Source: Prado023 sp963706885
GTDB lineage: Bacteria > Actinomycetota > Actinomycetes > S36-B12 > CAIYMF01
DNA length: 64,000 nt
Direction of reading: 5' to 3'
NCBI GenBank assembly: GCA_963706885.1
Contig: CAVPNX010000008.1
Location: 124,001 to 188,000 of the forward strand
Positions 27,069 through 35,694 of this stretch are shown one piece after another (the stretch's first letter is position 1; the number at the start of each line of letters is the position of its first letter). The position numbers and the translations under genes were made by a program. The notes beneath the pieces were generated by a model. It was not told where the DNA came from. It saw only the letters and a list, made by a program, of their open reading frames with translations, and did no database searches.

Positions 27069-27867
27069 CACGCAGTCAGGGCCGGCAACGACCGCGGACG
27101 CCGCGCAGGCGCAGCGCTACGACCGGTGGGTGGCCAGGACCGGACCGTGGCTGGACCGCCTGGCCCTGGTGTTCCTGGTCGCGTTCGTCCTGCAGTGGCT
27201 CTACCTGAACCCGCCCCAGGGCGTGGCCCGCGGGCTGCTGGCCGTCCAGATGCTGGTCTGGGCCGCTTTCGCGATCGACTACGTCGTGCGGCTGAGCCTC
27301 GCGCCGGACAGGTCCGACTTCTTCTTCAGCCACAAGCTGGACCTGCTCATGGTCGCGGTCCCGATGCTGCGGATGCTGCGCGTGGTCCTGCTGCTGCGCA
27401 AGTCGTTGCGCAGCATCTCGACCGAGCGGATCGCCGGCTCCCTGTTCACCATCGTGGCTGTGGTCGTGGTCACCGCGGCGGTCCTCGAGTGGAACATCGA
27501 GCGCCAGCAGCCCGACGGGAACATCAAGACCCTCGGCGAGGCCCTCTGGTGGGCCGTGGTCACCACCACCACCGTCGGCTACGGCGACTTCTACCCGACG
27601 AGCCCCCAGGGCCGGTTCGTGGGCGCCGGGCTCATGATCGTGGGCATCGGCCTCATCGGCACCGTCTCGGCATCGATCGCGAGCTGGTTCGTCGCCCGGC
27701 ATCCCACGAATGGGGAGCCCGCGGTGGAGACCGACGAGGCACCGGCTGCCTCCGAGCTGGCCGGCAGCGACACCGCCGCGTTGATCCTGCAGCGGCTGGA
27801 CGCCCTGGCTGCCGAGCAGGCCGTGCTGCGGGCCCTCCTCGAGTCCCCCCGCACCCCGTCGGACTGA
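27061..27867 (+). CDS. voltage-gated-type potassium channel
   Basis: Inner-membrane K+ channel subunit, 268 residues, forming a tetramer. Transmembrane segments at about 35-55, 58-80, 93-115 (with Arg-rich RMLRVVLLLRKSLRS, resembling a voltage sensor), 125-145, pore loop with selectivity filter TTTTVGYGD, and a last helix FVGAGLMIVGIGLIGT. A C-terminal 50-residue hydrophilic tail follows, ending in a probable short coiled coil (LQRLDALAAEQAVLRALLE). Start overlaps the HAD stop. Confidence 0.9.
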   Translation: MTDTQSGPATTADAAQAQRYDRWVARTGPWLDRLALVFLVAFVLQWLYLNPPQGVARGLLAVQMLVWAAFAIDYVVRLSLAPDRSDFFFSHKLDLLMVAVPMLRMLRVVLLLRKSLRSISTERIAGSLFTIVAVVVVTAAVLEWNIERQQPDGNIKTLGEALWWAVVTTTTVGYGDFYPTSPQGRFVGAGLMIVGIGLIGTVSASIASWFVARHPTNGEPAVETDEAPAASELAGSDTAALILQRLDALAAEQAVLRALLESPRTPSD

Positions 27868-28016
27868 TCGTCGGCCCGGCTCGGTCGCGGGCACGTGGCC
27901 CGACCGGGCCGACGCGCTTACACGACGCTGACACGCGCAGCATCGGCTGTGAACCTCGGCGCGACAGTGTCGGTTCCAGCGCCGGTGGCCCACCGGCCGG
28001 GACGAGGAGGACTCAC

Positions 28017-28697
28017 ATGAAGCGCACCCTGACCGCAGCCCTCGCCGGCGTGGCCCTCGCGGGCCTCATCGGGGTGGGGGTGGCTGCAGCCGCGGACGGC
28101 TCCGGGCCGGCGGGGCGGCTCGCCTCGGTCCTGTCGGGCCTGGTGAGCAACGGGACGATCACCCAGGAGCAGGCCGATGCCGTCGGCGAGGCGCTGACCG
28201 ACTCGTGGGAGGCCGAGCGCGCCGAGCGGCAGGCGGACCGCGAGGCGCGCAAGGCGGAGGTCGATGCCCTGCTGGAGAAGACCCTCGGGATGGACTCCGA
28301 GGAGGTGCGGGAGCAGGTCAGGGCGGGCAAGACCCTGCGCGAGGTCGCCGGTGACTCCGCGGACGAGCTGGCCGCGGGGATGCTCGACCTCGTGGGCAAG
28401 CGCCTCGACGAGGCCGTCAAGGAGGGCCGCATCACCGAGGCCCAGGCCGAGGCCACGCTGAGCCGGGCCACGGAGCGCGCCGATGCCTGGGTGTCCGGCG
28501 AGGACACCGGGGCCATGGGTCGTGGCATGGGACTGGGCCTGCTGTTCGGCGAGGAGATGGGCCGCGGCGACGGCTTCGGCCCCGGAGGTGGCATGGGACG
28601 TGGGCACGGCGGCGGCTTCGGCCCGATGGGTCCCCGTGGCGGCGAGGACGCCGACAGCGCCGAGGCGTCCTCCACGTCCATCTCGATGACGACGTGA
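28017..28697 (+). CDS. secreted DUF2680-like protein with Gly/Met-rich tail
   Basis: A 226-residue exported protein: Sec signal peptide at 1-26 (MKRTLTAALAGVALAGLIGV then AAAADG cleavage region). Two short helix pairs of the SHOCT/DUF2680 type follow (SNGTITQEQADAVGEAL and KEGRITEAQAEATL), separated by a charged helix rich in Glu/Arg. The last 60 residues are Gly/Met/His-rich (GMGRGMGLG, GMGRGHGGGFGPMG). GAGGAG ribosome binding site 7 nt before ATG 28017. Function unknown; a metal-binding envelope role is guessed from composition. Confidence 0.75.
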   Translation: MKRTLTAALAGVALAGLIGVGVAAAADGSGPAGRLASVLSGLVSNGTITQEQADAVGEALTDSWEAERAERQADREARKAEVDALLEKTLGMDSEEVREQVRAGKTLREVAGDSADELAAGMLDLVGKRLDEAVKEGRITEAQAEATLSRATERADAWVSGEDTGAMGRGMGLGLLFGEEMGRGDGFGPGGGMGRGHGGGFGPMGPRGGEDADSAEASSTSISMTT

Positions 28698-28726
28698 CGC
28701 ACCTGGGCTGACGGCCGGACCTCCAT

Positions 28727-28794
28727 CCGAGGGCCGGACCGCCGATGCGCGGCCTATCCCTGGGTGGCCGCAGGGTCGGGGGTCCGGCCCTCGG
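28727..28794. terminator. 14-bp perfect inverted repeat at convergent gene ends
   Basis: CCGAGGGCCGGACC (28727-28740) and GGTCCGGCCCTCGG (28781-28794) are exact complements 40 nt apart. The second arm lies inside the 3' end of the DUF2252 gene, whose stop is at 28754. A further direct copy of GGCCGGACC is at 28713. Possible bidirectional terminator or recombination-prone repeat. Confidence 0.4.
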
Positions 28795-30226
28795 CGAACG
28801 CCTGCAGGAAGGCCTGGTAGTCGCGCTCGTTCTGGTCGGCGTAGGAGGCCGCGAAGTCCTGCATCGCCCGGGTGAAGGTACGCCCGGAGCCCAGGTACGC
28901 GGCGATCGCGAAACGGTCGCCACTGCGGGCATGGGCGCGCGCCAGGGTCCAGCCGCACATGCGGGCATAGACCTCCATCGCGAGATGGTCCATGGCCTCC
29001 AGGTCCGCCGAGGTCTTCCAGTCCCACATCTGGCGGACGTAGAAGTCCCGCCAGACGCCTTCCATGTCCTGGACCTTCGTCCAGCCCAGGAGCATGTCGC
29101 TGGAGGCCTGCATCAGCCGCTGTCCCTGCACCACCCGTTGGCCGTGGTTGCCGTACACGCTGGGCTCGCTGACCCGTTCCAGGACGGAGGCGTTGGCCTC
29201 CTTGAACTGCAGGACGAGGTCGTCGGCCATGTCGTTCTTCCCGACCAGCAGCGCGATCCAGCACCGGGTGCCGACCGACCCGACGCCCACCACCTTGCGG
29301 GCGGCGTCCACGACCCGGTACCCGTCGATGAGGACCTTGAGATCATCGGGGAGGGAGGCGCGGTACTCGCCCAGGATCTGGGCCACCGCCGCCCGGACCT
29401 CGGCCTCGCCCATGCCGACGAGTGCGCTGGCCGGCTCGACGAACGGCGGGTCGCTGATGATCTGCAGCTGCCCGTCCGGACCTGTGGTCGTGTACCGGGA
29501 CACCGCCCCGGCGCTGGTCTTCTTGCGCCCCTTGGCCAGCGTGCGCTGGAAGGACTGGATGCGCGCGGGATCGGCCGAGCCGACCCATCGGCCGACGATG
29601 TCCTCGGCCTGGGTCCGCGCGTACCAGACGTCCAGGCGCGACATCGTGGCGAACTCGGCCATCGCGTTGCGGTACTCCCCGGCCGCCGCTGCCACCACGA
29701 CATCGCACTGCTTCGGGGTGAACCCCAGGTGCCGCCCGGCGACCTCGAAGCTGGCCACGAGGCGCTTGACGTCCCACTCGAAGGGCCCGGGAAGGGTCTC
29801 GTCGAAGTCGTTCAGGTCGAAGATGAGGGTCCGCTCAGCCGTTGCGAAGCCCCCGAAGTTGGCCAGATGGGCATCCCCGGCAAGCTGCACGGCCAGACCG
29901 GTGTTGGGCTGGCTGCCGAGGTCGGCGGCCATCAGCGCCGCAGCACCTCGGTAGAACGTGAAGGCCGAGGCAGACATGCGCGCATTCCTCAGGGGGATCA
30001 GGTCCTGGACCCGTCCGACCGCCTGCTCCTCGAGGATCGCGACCGGATCCCGCCGATCGGGTGGTGGCACCCACGCCCCCAGCCGGGACCGGGGCAGGTC
30101 CTTGCGCACCGACCTGCCCGCAGCGGCCAGCTCGGGCGCTCGGGCGGCTGGCTTGGGCACAGCCGTTCTCGACGCGTCCTTCATGCTCAGGGACGCGCCC
30201 TTGGACGCGTCCTTCGGCTTGGCCAC
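28754..30226 (-). CDS. DUF2252 family protein
   Basis: A 490-residue member of DUF2252, common in actinobacteria, of unknown function with distant kinase-like features: GDAHLANFGGFATAERTLIF and DLNDFDETLPGPFEWDVKRL are the family hallmarks and resemble the catalytic loop and DFG region of APH-type kinases. The first 60 residues are a Lys/Ser/Ala-rich disordered region. Start GTG 30226 follows GGAGGA. Stands alone, convergent with the secreted Gly-rich protein. Confidence 0.85.
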   Translation of the reverse strand: MAKPKDASKGASLSMKDASRTAVPKPAARAPELAAAGRSVRKDLPRSRLGAWVPPPDRRDPVAILEEQAVGRVQDLIPLRNARMSASAFTFYRGAAALMAADLGSQPNTGLAVQLAGDAHLANFGGFATAERTLIFDLNDFDETLPGPFEWDVKRLVASFEVAGRHLGFTPKQCDVVVAAAAGEYRNAMAEFATMSRLDVWYARTQAEDIVGRWVGSADPARIQSFQRTLAKGRKKTSAGAVSRYTTTGPDGQLQIISDPPFVEPASALVGMGEAEVRAAVAQILGEYRASLPDDLKVLIDGYRVVDAARKVVGVGSVGTRCWIALLVGKNDMADDLVLQFKEANASVLERVSEPSVYGNHGQRVVQGQRLMQASSDMLLGWTKVQDMEGVWRDFYVRQMWDWKTSADLEAMDHLAMEVYARMCGWTLARAHARSGDRFAIAAYLGSGRTFTRAMQDFAASYADQNERDYQAFLQAFAEGRTPDPAATQG

Positions 30227-30274
30227 GGAGTCCTCCGGATTCAGGCTCAGGTGGGACCTTGTCGGGTCACCCTC

Positions 30275-31039
30275 TCACCCTGACACGTTCTTCGCGTAGA
30301 TGAGATCCAGCCCGATCAGGGTCAGGTCCGGCTCGTGGTGGGTGATCGTGCGCGACTCGGCCACCACGATCGGGGCCAGCCCCCCGGTGGCGATCACCGC
30401 GGACACCGTGCCGCCCAGTTCGGCGGTGATCCGGTCGACCAGGCCGTCCACCTGCCCGGCGAACCCGTACAGGGCCCCGGACTGCAGGGCCTCGACGGTG
30501 TTCTTCCCGATGACCGAGCGGGGCCGGACGAGCTCCACCTTGCGCAGCTGGGCCGCGCGGGCGGCCAGCGCATCGAGCGAGATCTCGATGCCCGGGGCCA
30601 GCGCCCCACCCAGGAACTCGCCCTTGGCGCTGACCACGTCGAGGTTGGTCGACGTGCCGAAGTCCACGACGATCGCCGGGCCCCCGAAGAGGTGGTGGGC
30701 GGCCAGCGTGTTGACGATCCGGTCGGCGCCGACCTCCTTCGGGTTGTCGGTGAGCAGCGGCACGCCGGTCTTGGTGCCGGGTTCGACGATCACCGTCGGC
30801 ACGTGGTCCCAGTAGCGGGCGAACATCGAGCGCATCTCACGCAGCACGGAGGGAACCGTGGAGCACAGGGCGATCCCGGTGACCTGTGGGACCTCGGTGA
30901 GCAGGGCCCGGAAGGTCAGGGCCATCTCATCGGCCGTCCCTCGGGCGTGGGTGGTGATCCGCCAGGAGTGCGCGAGCTCATGGTCGTCGAACAGCCCGAG
31001 GACCGTGTTGGTGTTGCCGACGTCGACGGCGAGCAGCAT
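30275..31039 (-). CDS. coaX: type III pantothenate kinase
   Basis: First step of CoA synthesis, ASKHA fold, 254 residues. Phosphate-binding motifs: DVGNTNTVLGLFD at the N-terminus, GADRIVNTLAA in the middle and DFGTSTNLDVVS with the catalytic Asp; GALAPGIEISLDAL completes the site. Last gene of the panC-nadB-nadC-coaX run, 5 nt after nadC. Type III enzymes are not inhibited by CoA, so flux control would lie elsewhere. Confidence 0.94.
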   Translation of the reverse strand: MLLAVDVGNTNTVLGLFDDHELAHSWRITTHARGTADEMALTFRALLTEVPQVTGIALCSTVPSVLREMRSMFARYWDHVPTVIVEPGTKTGVPLLTDNPKEVGADRIVNTLAAHHLFGGPAIVVDFGTSTNLDVVSAKGEFLGGALAPGIEISLDALAARAAQLRKVELVRPRSVIGKNTVEALQSGALYGFAGQVDGLVDRITAELGGTVSAVIATGGLAPIVVAESRTITHHEPDLTLIGLDLIYAKNVSG

Positions 31040-31044
31040 GTGGG

Positions 31045-31953
31045 TCAGCCCTCCCCTGCAGTGGATCGGGAGTCCGAGACCTCCACGGGACGCAGGTCGG
31101 CCCCCAGGTCCAGGACGGGTGCGGAATGGGTCAGGGCGCCCACCGCCAGGAAGTCCACGCCGGTCGCCGCATACGCCGCGGCCACATGCAGGCTCAGCCC
31201 ACCGGAGGACTCCAGCTGGCAGCGCCCGCCGACGAGGGCCACGGCCTCGGCGGTCTGGGCGGGCGAGAAGTTGTCGAGCAGCACCAGGTCCGCCCCGGCA
31301 TCGACCACCTCGGCGAGCTGCGCGAGTGAGTCGACCTCCACCTCGACCGGCACCCCTGGGAACGTGCTGCGGACGGCCTCGAACGCCTCGGCGACACCCC
31401 CTGCGGCCACCACGTGGTTGTCCTTGACCAGGGCTGCGTCCCACAGTCCCATCCGGTGGTTGACCCCTCCTCCGCAGCGGACCGCGTACTTCTCCAGCAC
31501 CCGCAGGCCCGGGGTGGTCTTGCGGGTGTCGCGCACCCTGGCCCGGGTCCCGGACAGCGCGTCGGCCCAGGCAGCGGTCGCCGTGGCGACCCCGGACAGG
31601 TGGCACAGGAGGTTCAGTGCGGTGCGCTCGCAGACCAGAAGCGAGCGGGTGCGTCCGGTGACGGTCAGCACGACGTCACCGCGCTGCACCCGCTGCCCGT
31701 CGGCGCGCACCTGCGTCACCGTGCTGCGACCCTCGGACTCGATCTCGAACACCCGCGCCGCCACCGCGATGCCGGCGACCACCCCGGCCGCCCGTGCCGT
31801 CAGGTCCATGGTCGCGACCTGGGCATCGGGAACCGTGGCCACGGAGGTCACATCGACCCCGCCGCCGAGGTCCTCGGCCAGGGTGGCGCGGATCAGGGCA
31901 TCGATCGCGTCGGTGTCGAGCCCGGCTGCAGCCAGCTCGTCCAGAGTTCCCAT
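31045..31953 (-). CDS. nadC: nicotinate-nucleotide pyrophosphorylase (carboxylating)
   Basis: Quinolinate phosphoribosyltransferase, 302 residues, converting quinolinate and PRPP to nicotinate mononucleotide. Family features: EDLGGGVDVTS near the N-terminus, RDTRKTTPGLR, GGGVNHRMGL, VEVEVDSLAQL and LLDNFSP. Lies 10 nt after nadB. Together with nadB it covers de novo NAD synthesis except NadA, which is not found in this window. Confidence 0.95.
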   Translation of the reverse strand: MGTLDELAAAGLDTDAIDALIRATLAEDLGGGVDVTSVATVPDAQVATMDLTARAAGVVAGIAVAARVFEIESEGRSTVTQVRADGQRVQRGDVVLTVTGRTRSLLVCERTALNLLCHLSGVATATAAWADALSGTRARVRDTRKTTPGLRVLEKYAVRCGGGVNHRMGLWDAALVKDNHVVAAGGVAEAFEAVRSTFPGVPVEVEVDSLAQLAEVVDAGADLVLLDNFSPAQTAEAVALVGGRCQLESSGGLSLHVAAAYAATGVDFLAVGALTHSAPVLDLGADLRPVEVSDSRSTAGEG

Positions 31954-31963
31954 CGCCGCCTCC

Positions 31964-33649
31964 TCAGGTGCCGGGGGTTCGGTAGTCGTGCGCTGGGACG
32001 GGCTCCCGGCGCGAGTGCACCACCCCGTCGGGATCGGCCGAGGCCACGAGGCGCACGCGCCACGAGCGGTCGTCGATGTCGGGGAAGTCCTCACGCCAGT
32101 GCGACCCGCGGGTCTCCTCGCGGGCCAGGGCGTGGGCCGTGAGCACCGAGGAGATGGCGTGGAGGTTGGTGGTCTCCCAGGACTGCGGGCTGCGTCCCTG
32201 GGGCAGGTCGCCGACGACCATGGCTGCCAACCCGCGGGCAGTGGCAGTCAGGGACTCGGCCGTCCGGATGACCCCCACGCCCTCGGTCATCAGAACCTGC
32301 AGGGACCTGCGGTTCCCATCGGCGACCAGGCCGCGATGCTCGGAGCGCACGACCGGGTCCCGCCTGCGCGGCAGCCCCTGGGCGAGCACGGACACGATCC
32401 GCTCCGGGAACACCAGGCCCTCGAGCAGCGAGTTCGACGCGAGCCGGTTCGCCCCATGGACGCCGGTGCAGGCCACCTCACCGGCCGCGTACAGGCCGGG
32501 GATGGTGGCCCGGCCGAGCAGGTCGGTGCGCACGCCCCCCGATGCGTAGTGCTGCGCCGGCGCGACGGGGATCAGGTCGTGGGCCGGATCGATCCCGTGC
32601 CGACGGCAGGACTCCAGGATCGTCGGGAACCGGGTCTCCCAGCGGTCGGCAAGGACACGGGCGTCGAGCCACATGTGCGCCCGGCCCTGCTCGCGCATCC
32701 GTCGGGTGATCGCCTTGGCCACGACGTCCCGCGGGGCCAGGTCGGCCAGGGGATGGACGCCCTGCATGAACCGGACACCGTCGTCGTCGACGAGGAAGGC
32801 CCCCTCCCCGCGGACCGCCTCGCTGACCAGGGGCTGCTGGCCGGTGGAGTCCGGTCCCAGGTACATGACGGTCGGATGGAACTGGACGAACTCGAGGTCG
32901 GCCACCTCGGCCCCGGCCCGCAGCGCCAGGGCCATGCCATCACCGGTGGCGACCGCGGGGTTCGTGGTCTGCGAGAACACCTGGCCCAGACCCCCGGTCG
33001 CGATGACCACGGCCGGCGCCAGGACCGCGCCGACGCCGTCGTGCTGGCCCTCGCCGATCACGTGCAGGGTGATCCCCTGGACGCCACCCTCGGCATCGGT
33101 GAGCAGGTCGATGGCCAGGGCGTGCTGGACGAGCTCGATCCCCGGGTCGTCGGCGATCGCGGCCACGAGCGCCCGGAAGATCTCAGCACCCGTCGCATCG
33201 CCCCCCGCATGGGCGATCCGGTCCCGCAGGTGGCCACCCTCGCGGGTCAGGGCGATCCCACCGCTCGTGTCCTGGTCGAAGCGGGCACCGGCCGCGATCA
33301 GGTTGCGCACCGCGACCGGGCCCAACGTGCACAGCTCATGGACGGCGTCCGGGTCGCAGAGCCCGGCCCCGGCCACGAGGGTGTCCCGCTCGTGGTCGGC
33401 CGGCGAGTCGGCATCATCCAGTGCGGCGGCGATCCCACCCTGGGCCCAGCGGGTCGCGCCCTCCTCCACCCAGGACTTGGTGACGATCAGGACCCGGTGC
33501 CCGAGGCGGCGGATGTTCAGGGCCAGTGACAGCCCCGCGACCCCGGAGCCGATCACGACCACGTCGGCCGAGGTGAACCAGCCGGGCTCCGGCGCGGCCA
33601 CGGAGGTGGGGATGGCCAGCCGGTTCCCGCCCAGCCCCGCGATGCTCAT
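31964..33649 (-). CDS. nadB: L-aspartate oxidase
   Basis: FAD flavoprotein oxidising aspartate to iminoaspartate, 561 residues. N-terminal VIGSGVAGLSLAL FAD motif; EGATRWAQGGIAA matches the succinate dehydrogenase/NadB signature; GVRTDLLGRATIPGLYAAGE and HGANRLASNSLLEGLVF are diagnostic. The stop of panC overlaps its ATG in ATGA, so translation is coupled. Substrate goes on to NadA (absent here), then NadC just downstream. Confidence 0.95.
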   Translation of the reverse strand: MSIAGLGGNRLAIPTSVAAPEPGWFTSADVVVIGSGVAGLSLALNIRRLGHRVLIVTKSWVEEGATRWAQGGIAAALDDADSPADHERDTLVAGAGLCDPDAVHELCTLGPVAVRNLIAAGARFDQDTSGGIALTREGGHLRDRIAHAGGDATGAEIFRALVAAIADDPGIELVQHALAIDLLTDAEGGVQGITLHVIGEGQHDGVGAVLAPAVVIATGGLGQVFSQTTNPAVATGDGMALALRAGAEVADLEFVQFHPTVMYLGPDSTGQQPLVSEAVRGEGAFLVDDDGVRFMQGVHPLADLAPRDVVAKAITRRMREQGRAHMWLDARVLADRWETRFPTILESCRRHGIDPAHDLIPVAPAQHYASGGVRTDLLGRATIPGLYAAGEVACTGVHGANRLASNSLLEGLVFPERIVSVLAQGLPRRRDPVVRSEHRGLVADGNRRSLQVLMTEGVGVIRTAESLTATARGLAAMVVGDLPQGRSPQSWETTNLHAISSVLTAHALAREETRGSHWREDFPDIDDRSWRVRLVASADPDGVVHSRREPVPAHDYRTPGT

Positions 33650-34551
33650 CTGCGCAACGTAACCGGTGAGTTGTCGATCAGGCGCGTCCGGCCGACCCGG
33701 GTGGCCAGCAGCAGCCGCGCGGGACCGACCTCAGGGGCCGGGCCGAGGGCCGGATCGGTGAGCGCGACGTAGTCCGGGGTGAGCCCGACCCGCATCAGCT
33801 CCAGCTCCGCGGCACCTACGACGGCGTCCGCAGATCGGCCCAGGTCGGCGGCCGTCACGCCGGCGGCCAGGGCTGCGGGGACGGCGGCGGCCAGGGCGCG
33901 CTCCTCCTCGGACAGCAGGGCGTTGCGGCTCGAGCGTGCCAGGCCGTCCGCGTCGCGGATCGTGGGGACCCCGTGGACCTTCACCGGCAGGTCCAGGTCC
34001 AGGACCATGCGCCGGACGAGGGTGAGCTGCTGGTAGTCCTTCTCGCCGAAGAACGTGGCATCCGGCCGGGTCATGTTCAGCAGCTTCGCGACGACGGTCA
34101 GCACCCCGGAGAAGTGCCCGGGGCGCACCGACCCCTCGAGGATCGAGCCCATCTGGCCCGGATCGATGCGGACCTCCGGGTCCCCGGTCGGGTAGAGGAC
34201 GTCGGCGGCGGGCGCGAAGACCAGGTCCACGTCCTCGGCCGCGCAGACCTCGAGGTCAGCCTTCAGGGAGCGCGGATACCGCTCGAGGTCCTCGCCCGCG
34301 CCGAACTGCAGGGGGTTGACGAAGATGGTGACGGTGACGTGACCGGTGGGGCCGACCTCACCCCGCGCGGCACGGATCAGGGCGATGTGCCCGGCATGCA
34401 GCGCTCCCATCGTGAACACGGCCGCACGTGCGGCCCGCGCCGAGCGCACGGAGGGCACAGGCAGGCTCGCATAGGCGTCATCGAGGGACTCCCGGGTGCG
34501 CACCACCCGCATCACCGGCGGCGGCCCGGACGTCGTGTCGCTCTGGCTCAT
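33646..34551 (-). CDS. panC: pantothenate synthetase
   Basis: ATP-dependent ligation of pantoate and beta-alanine, 301 residues. FTMGALHAGHIALIR holds the nucleotidyl-transferase HxGH; FFGEKDYQQLTLVRRMV and SSRNALLSEEER are the other active-site blocks. ATG 34551 follows GGGAGGAG; the extra upstream frame is not conserved. Neighbour of coaX, so both act in CoA synthesis; panB and panD are not seen in the window. Confidence 0.95.
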   Translation of the reverse strand: MSQSDTTSGPPPVMRVVRTRESLDDAYASLPVPSVRSARAARAAVFTMGALHAGHIALIRAARGEVGPTGHVTVTIFVNPLQFGAGEDLERYPRSLKADLEVCAAEDVDLVFAPAADVLYPTGDPEVRIDPGQMGSILEGSVRPGHFSGVLTVVAKLLNMTRPDATFFGEKDYQQLTLVRRMVLDLDLPVKVHGVPTIRDADGLARSSRNALLSEEERALAAAVPAALAAGVTAADLGRSADAVVGAAELELMRVGLTPDYVALTDPALGPAPEVGPARLLLATRVGRTRLIDNSPVTLRR

Positions 34552-34715
34552 GCTGCTCCTCCCACCCTCGGACCACACGCGCACGTCGTGTCGCCGACCG
34601 ATCCTGCTCCATGCCGGGGCGCCCCTGCACACGGGAGGCCATTCCCGTCGCAGACCCTAGTGCGTCCGCGGCCCGCCCGTTCCCGCAGCCCGTCGTGCGA
34701 CCACTGGGCCGCGAG

Positions 34716-35612
34716 TCAGCCCAACACGTCCAGGAGCGACTCAGCGGTCGCGGGGTCCAGCCGTCCGGCGGCCAGCGCCCGGTCGGCAGTCAGCCGCGCC
34801 ATCGCCACGTAGGCAGCACGGGCCTCCGGGGCCGCACGGGACAGGGCGTCGAGGTGGGCGGCCACGGTTCCGGCATCACCACGGGCCACGGGGCCGGTGA
34901 GGGCGTCGTCGCCCATCGCCAGGACGTTGTCCAGGGCTGCGGTCAGCAGGGGCCGGACCAGCCCCGCAGGGTTCTCGACGCCCACGATCGACAGGAGGTC
35001 CAGGGTCTGGGCCACCAGGGTCACCAGGTGGTTGGCCCCGTGGGCCAGGGCCGCGTGGTACAGCGGGCGGGCCTCCTCGGGGACCCACATCGGGTCCCCG
35101 CCCATCTCGACGACCAGGGCCTCGGCAACCGGACGCAGCACCGGCGGGGCGGTCACCCCGAAGGGGCACCCCGACAGCCGATCGAGGTCGGAGCGCCGGC
35201 CCGTGAAGGTCATCACCGGGTGCAGCGCCATGGGCAGCGCCCCGAGTCGGGTGGCCGGCTCGAGCACCGCCGTCCCGAATCGGCCCGAGGCGTGCACGAG
35301 GAACTGCCCCGGGGTGACCGCGGCAGTGTCGGCCAGTCCCGACACGAGCTCCGGGAGGACGTCGTCGGGGACGGTGAGCAGGACCAGGTCCGCGGCAGCC
35401 ATGACCTCCGCGGCAGTGAGCAGGGGCGCGCTGGGCAGGAAGGCCTGCACCTGGCGACGCGACCGCTCCGAGACCGCGTGTGCCCCCACGAGTGGATGGC
35501 CGGCCCGAGCCAGGGCTGCGGCCAACGGGCCGCCGACCCGACCCACGCCGATCACCCCGACAGCCAGGCGGGGCGCCGGGTGCGGCTGCGCAGCCGAGCG
35601 TTCAGCACTCAT
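34716..35612 (-). CDS. Rossmann-like / DUF2520 protein
   Basis: A 298-residue NAD(P)-binding dehydrogenase-like protein: Rossmann motif GVIGVGRVGGPLAAALARAG, then the DUF2520 C-terminal helical domain with HPVMTFTG and HAALAHGANHLVTL. These proteins regularly precede panC in actinobacteria and resemble ketopantoate reductase or ProC folds, so a role as PanE-like reductase is possible but unproven. Same strand as panC with 164 bp between. Confidence 0.8.
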   Translation of the reverse strand: MSAERSAAQPHPAPRLAVGVIGVGRVGGPLAAALARAGHPLVGAHAVSERSRRQVQAFLPSAPLLTAAEVMAAADLVLLTVPDDVLPELVSGLADTAAVTPGQFLVHASGRFGTAVLEPATRLGALPMALHPVMTFTGRRSDLDRLSGCPFGVTAPPVLRPVAEALVVEMGGDPMWVPEEARPLYHAALAHGANHLVTLVAQTLDLLSIVGVENPAGLVRPLLTAALDNVLAMGDDALTGPVARGDAGTVAAHLDALSRAAPEARAAYVAMARLTADRALAAGRLDPATAESLLDVLG

Positions 35613-35694
35613 CGGGTCGCAGCCTGCCACCGACGGACCCTGCGCGCCCGCTGGCGACGGCGTGGCGTCGCGGCAGGGCACGGACAGGTCGGGA

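Noticed and set aside
30335..33529. Open frame of over 1,000 codons on the plus strand opposite coaX, nadC and nadB
   Set aside because: It is the antisense mirror of high-GC coding sequence; composition is Arg/Gly/His-rich with no domain, and the minus-strand genes are certain.
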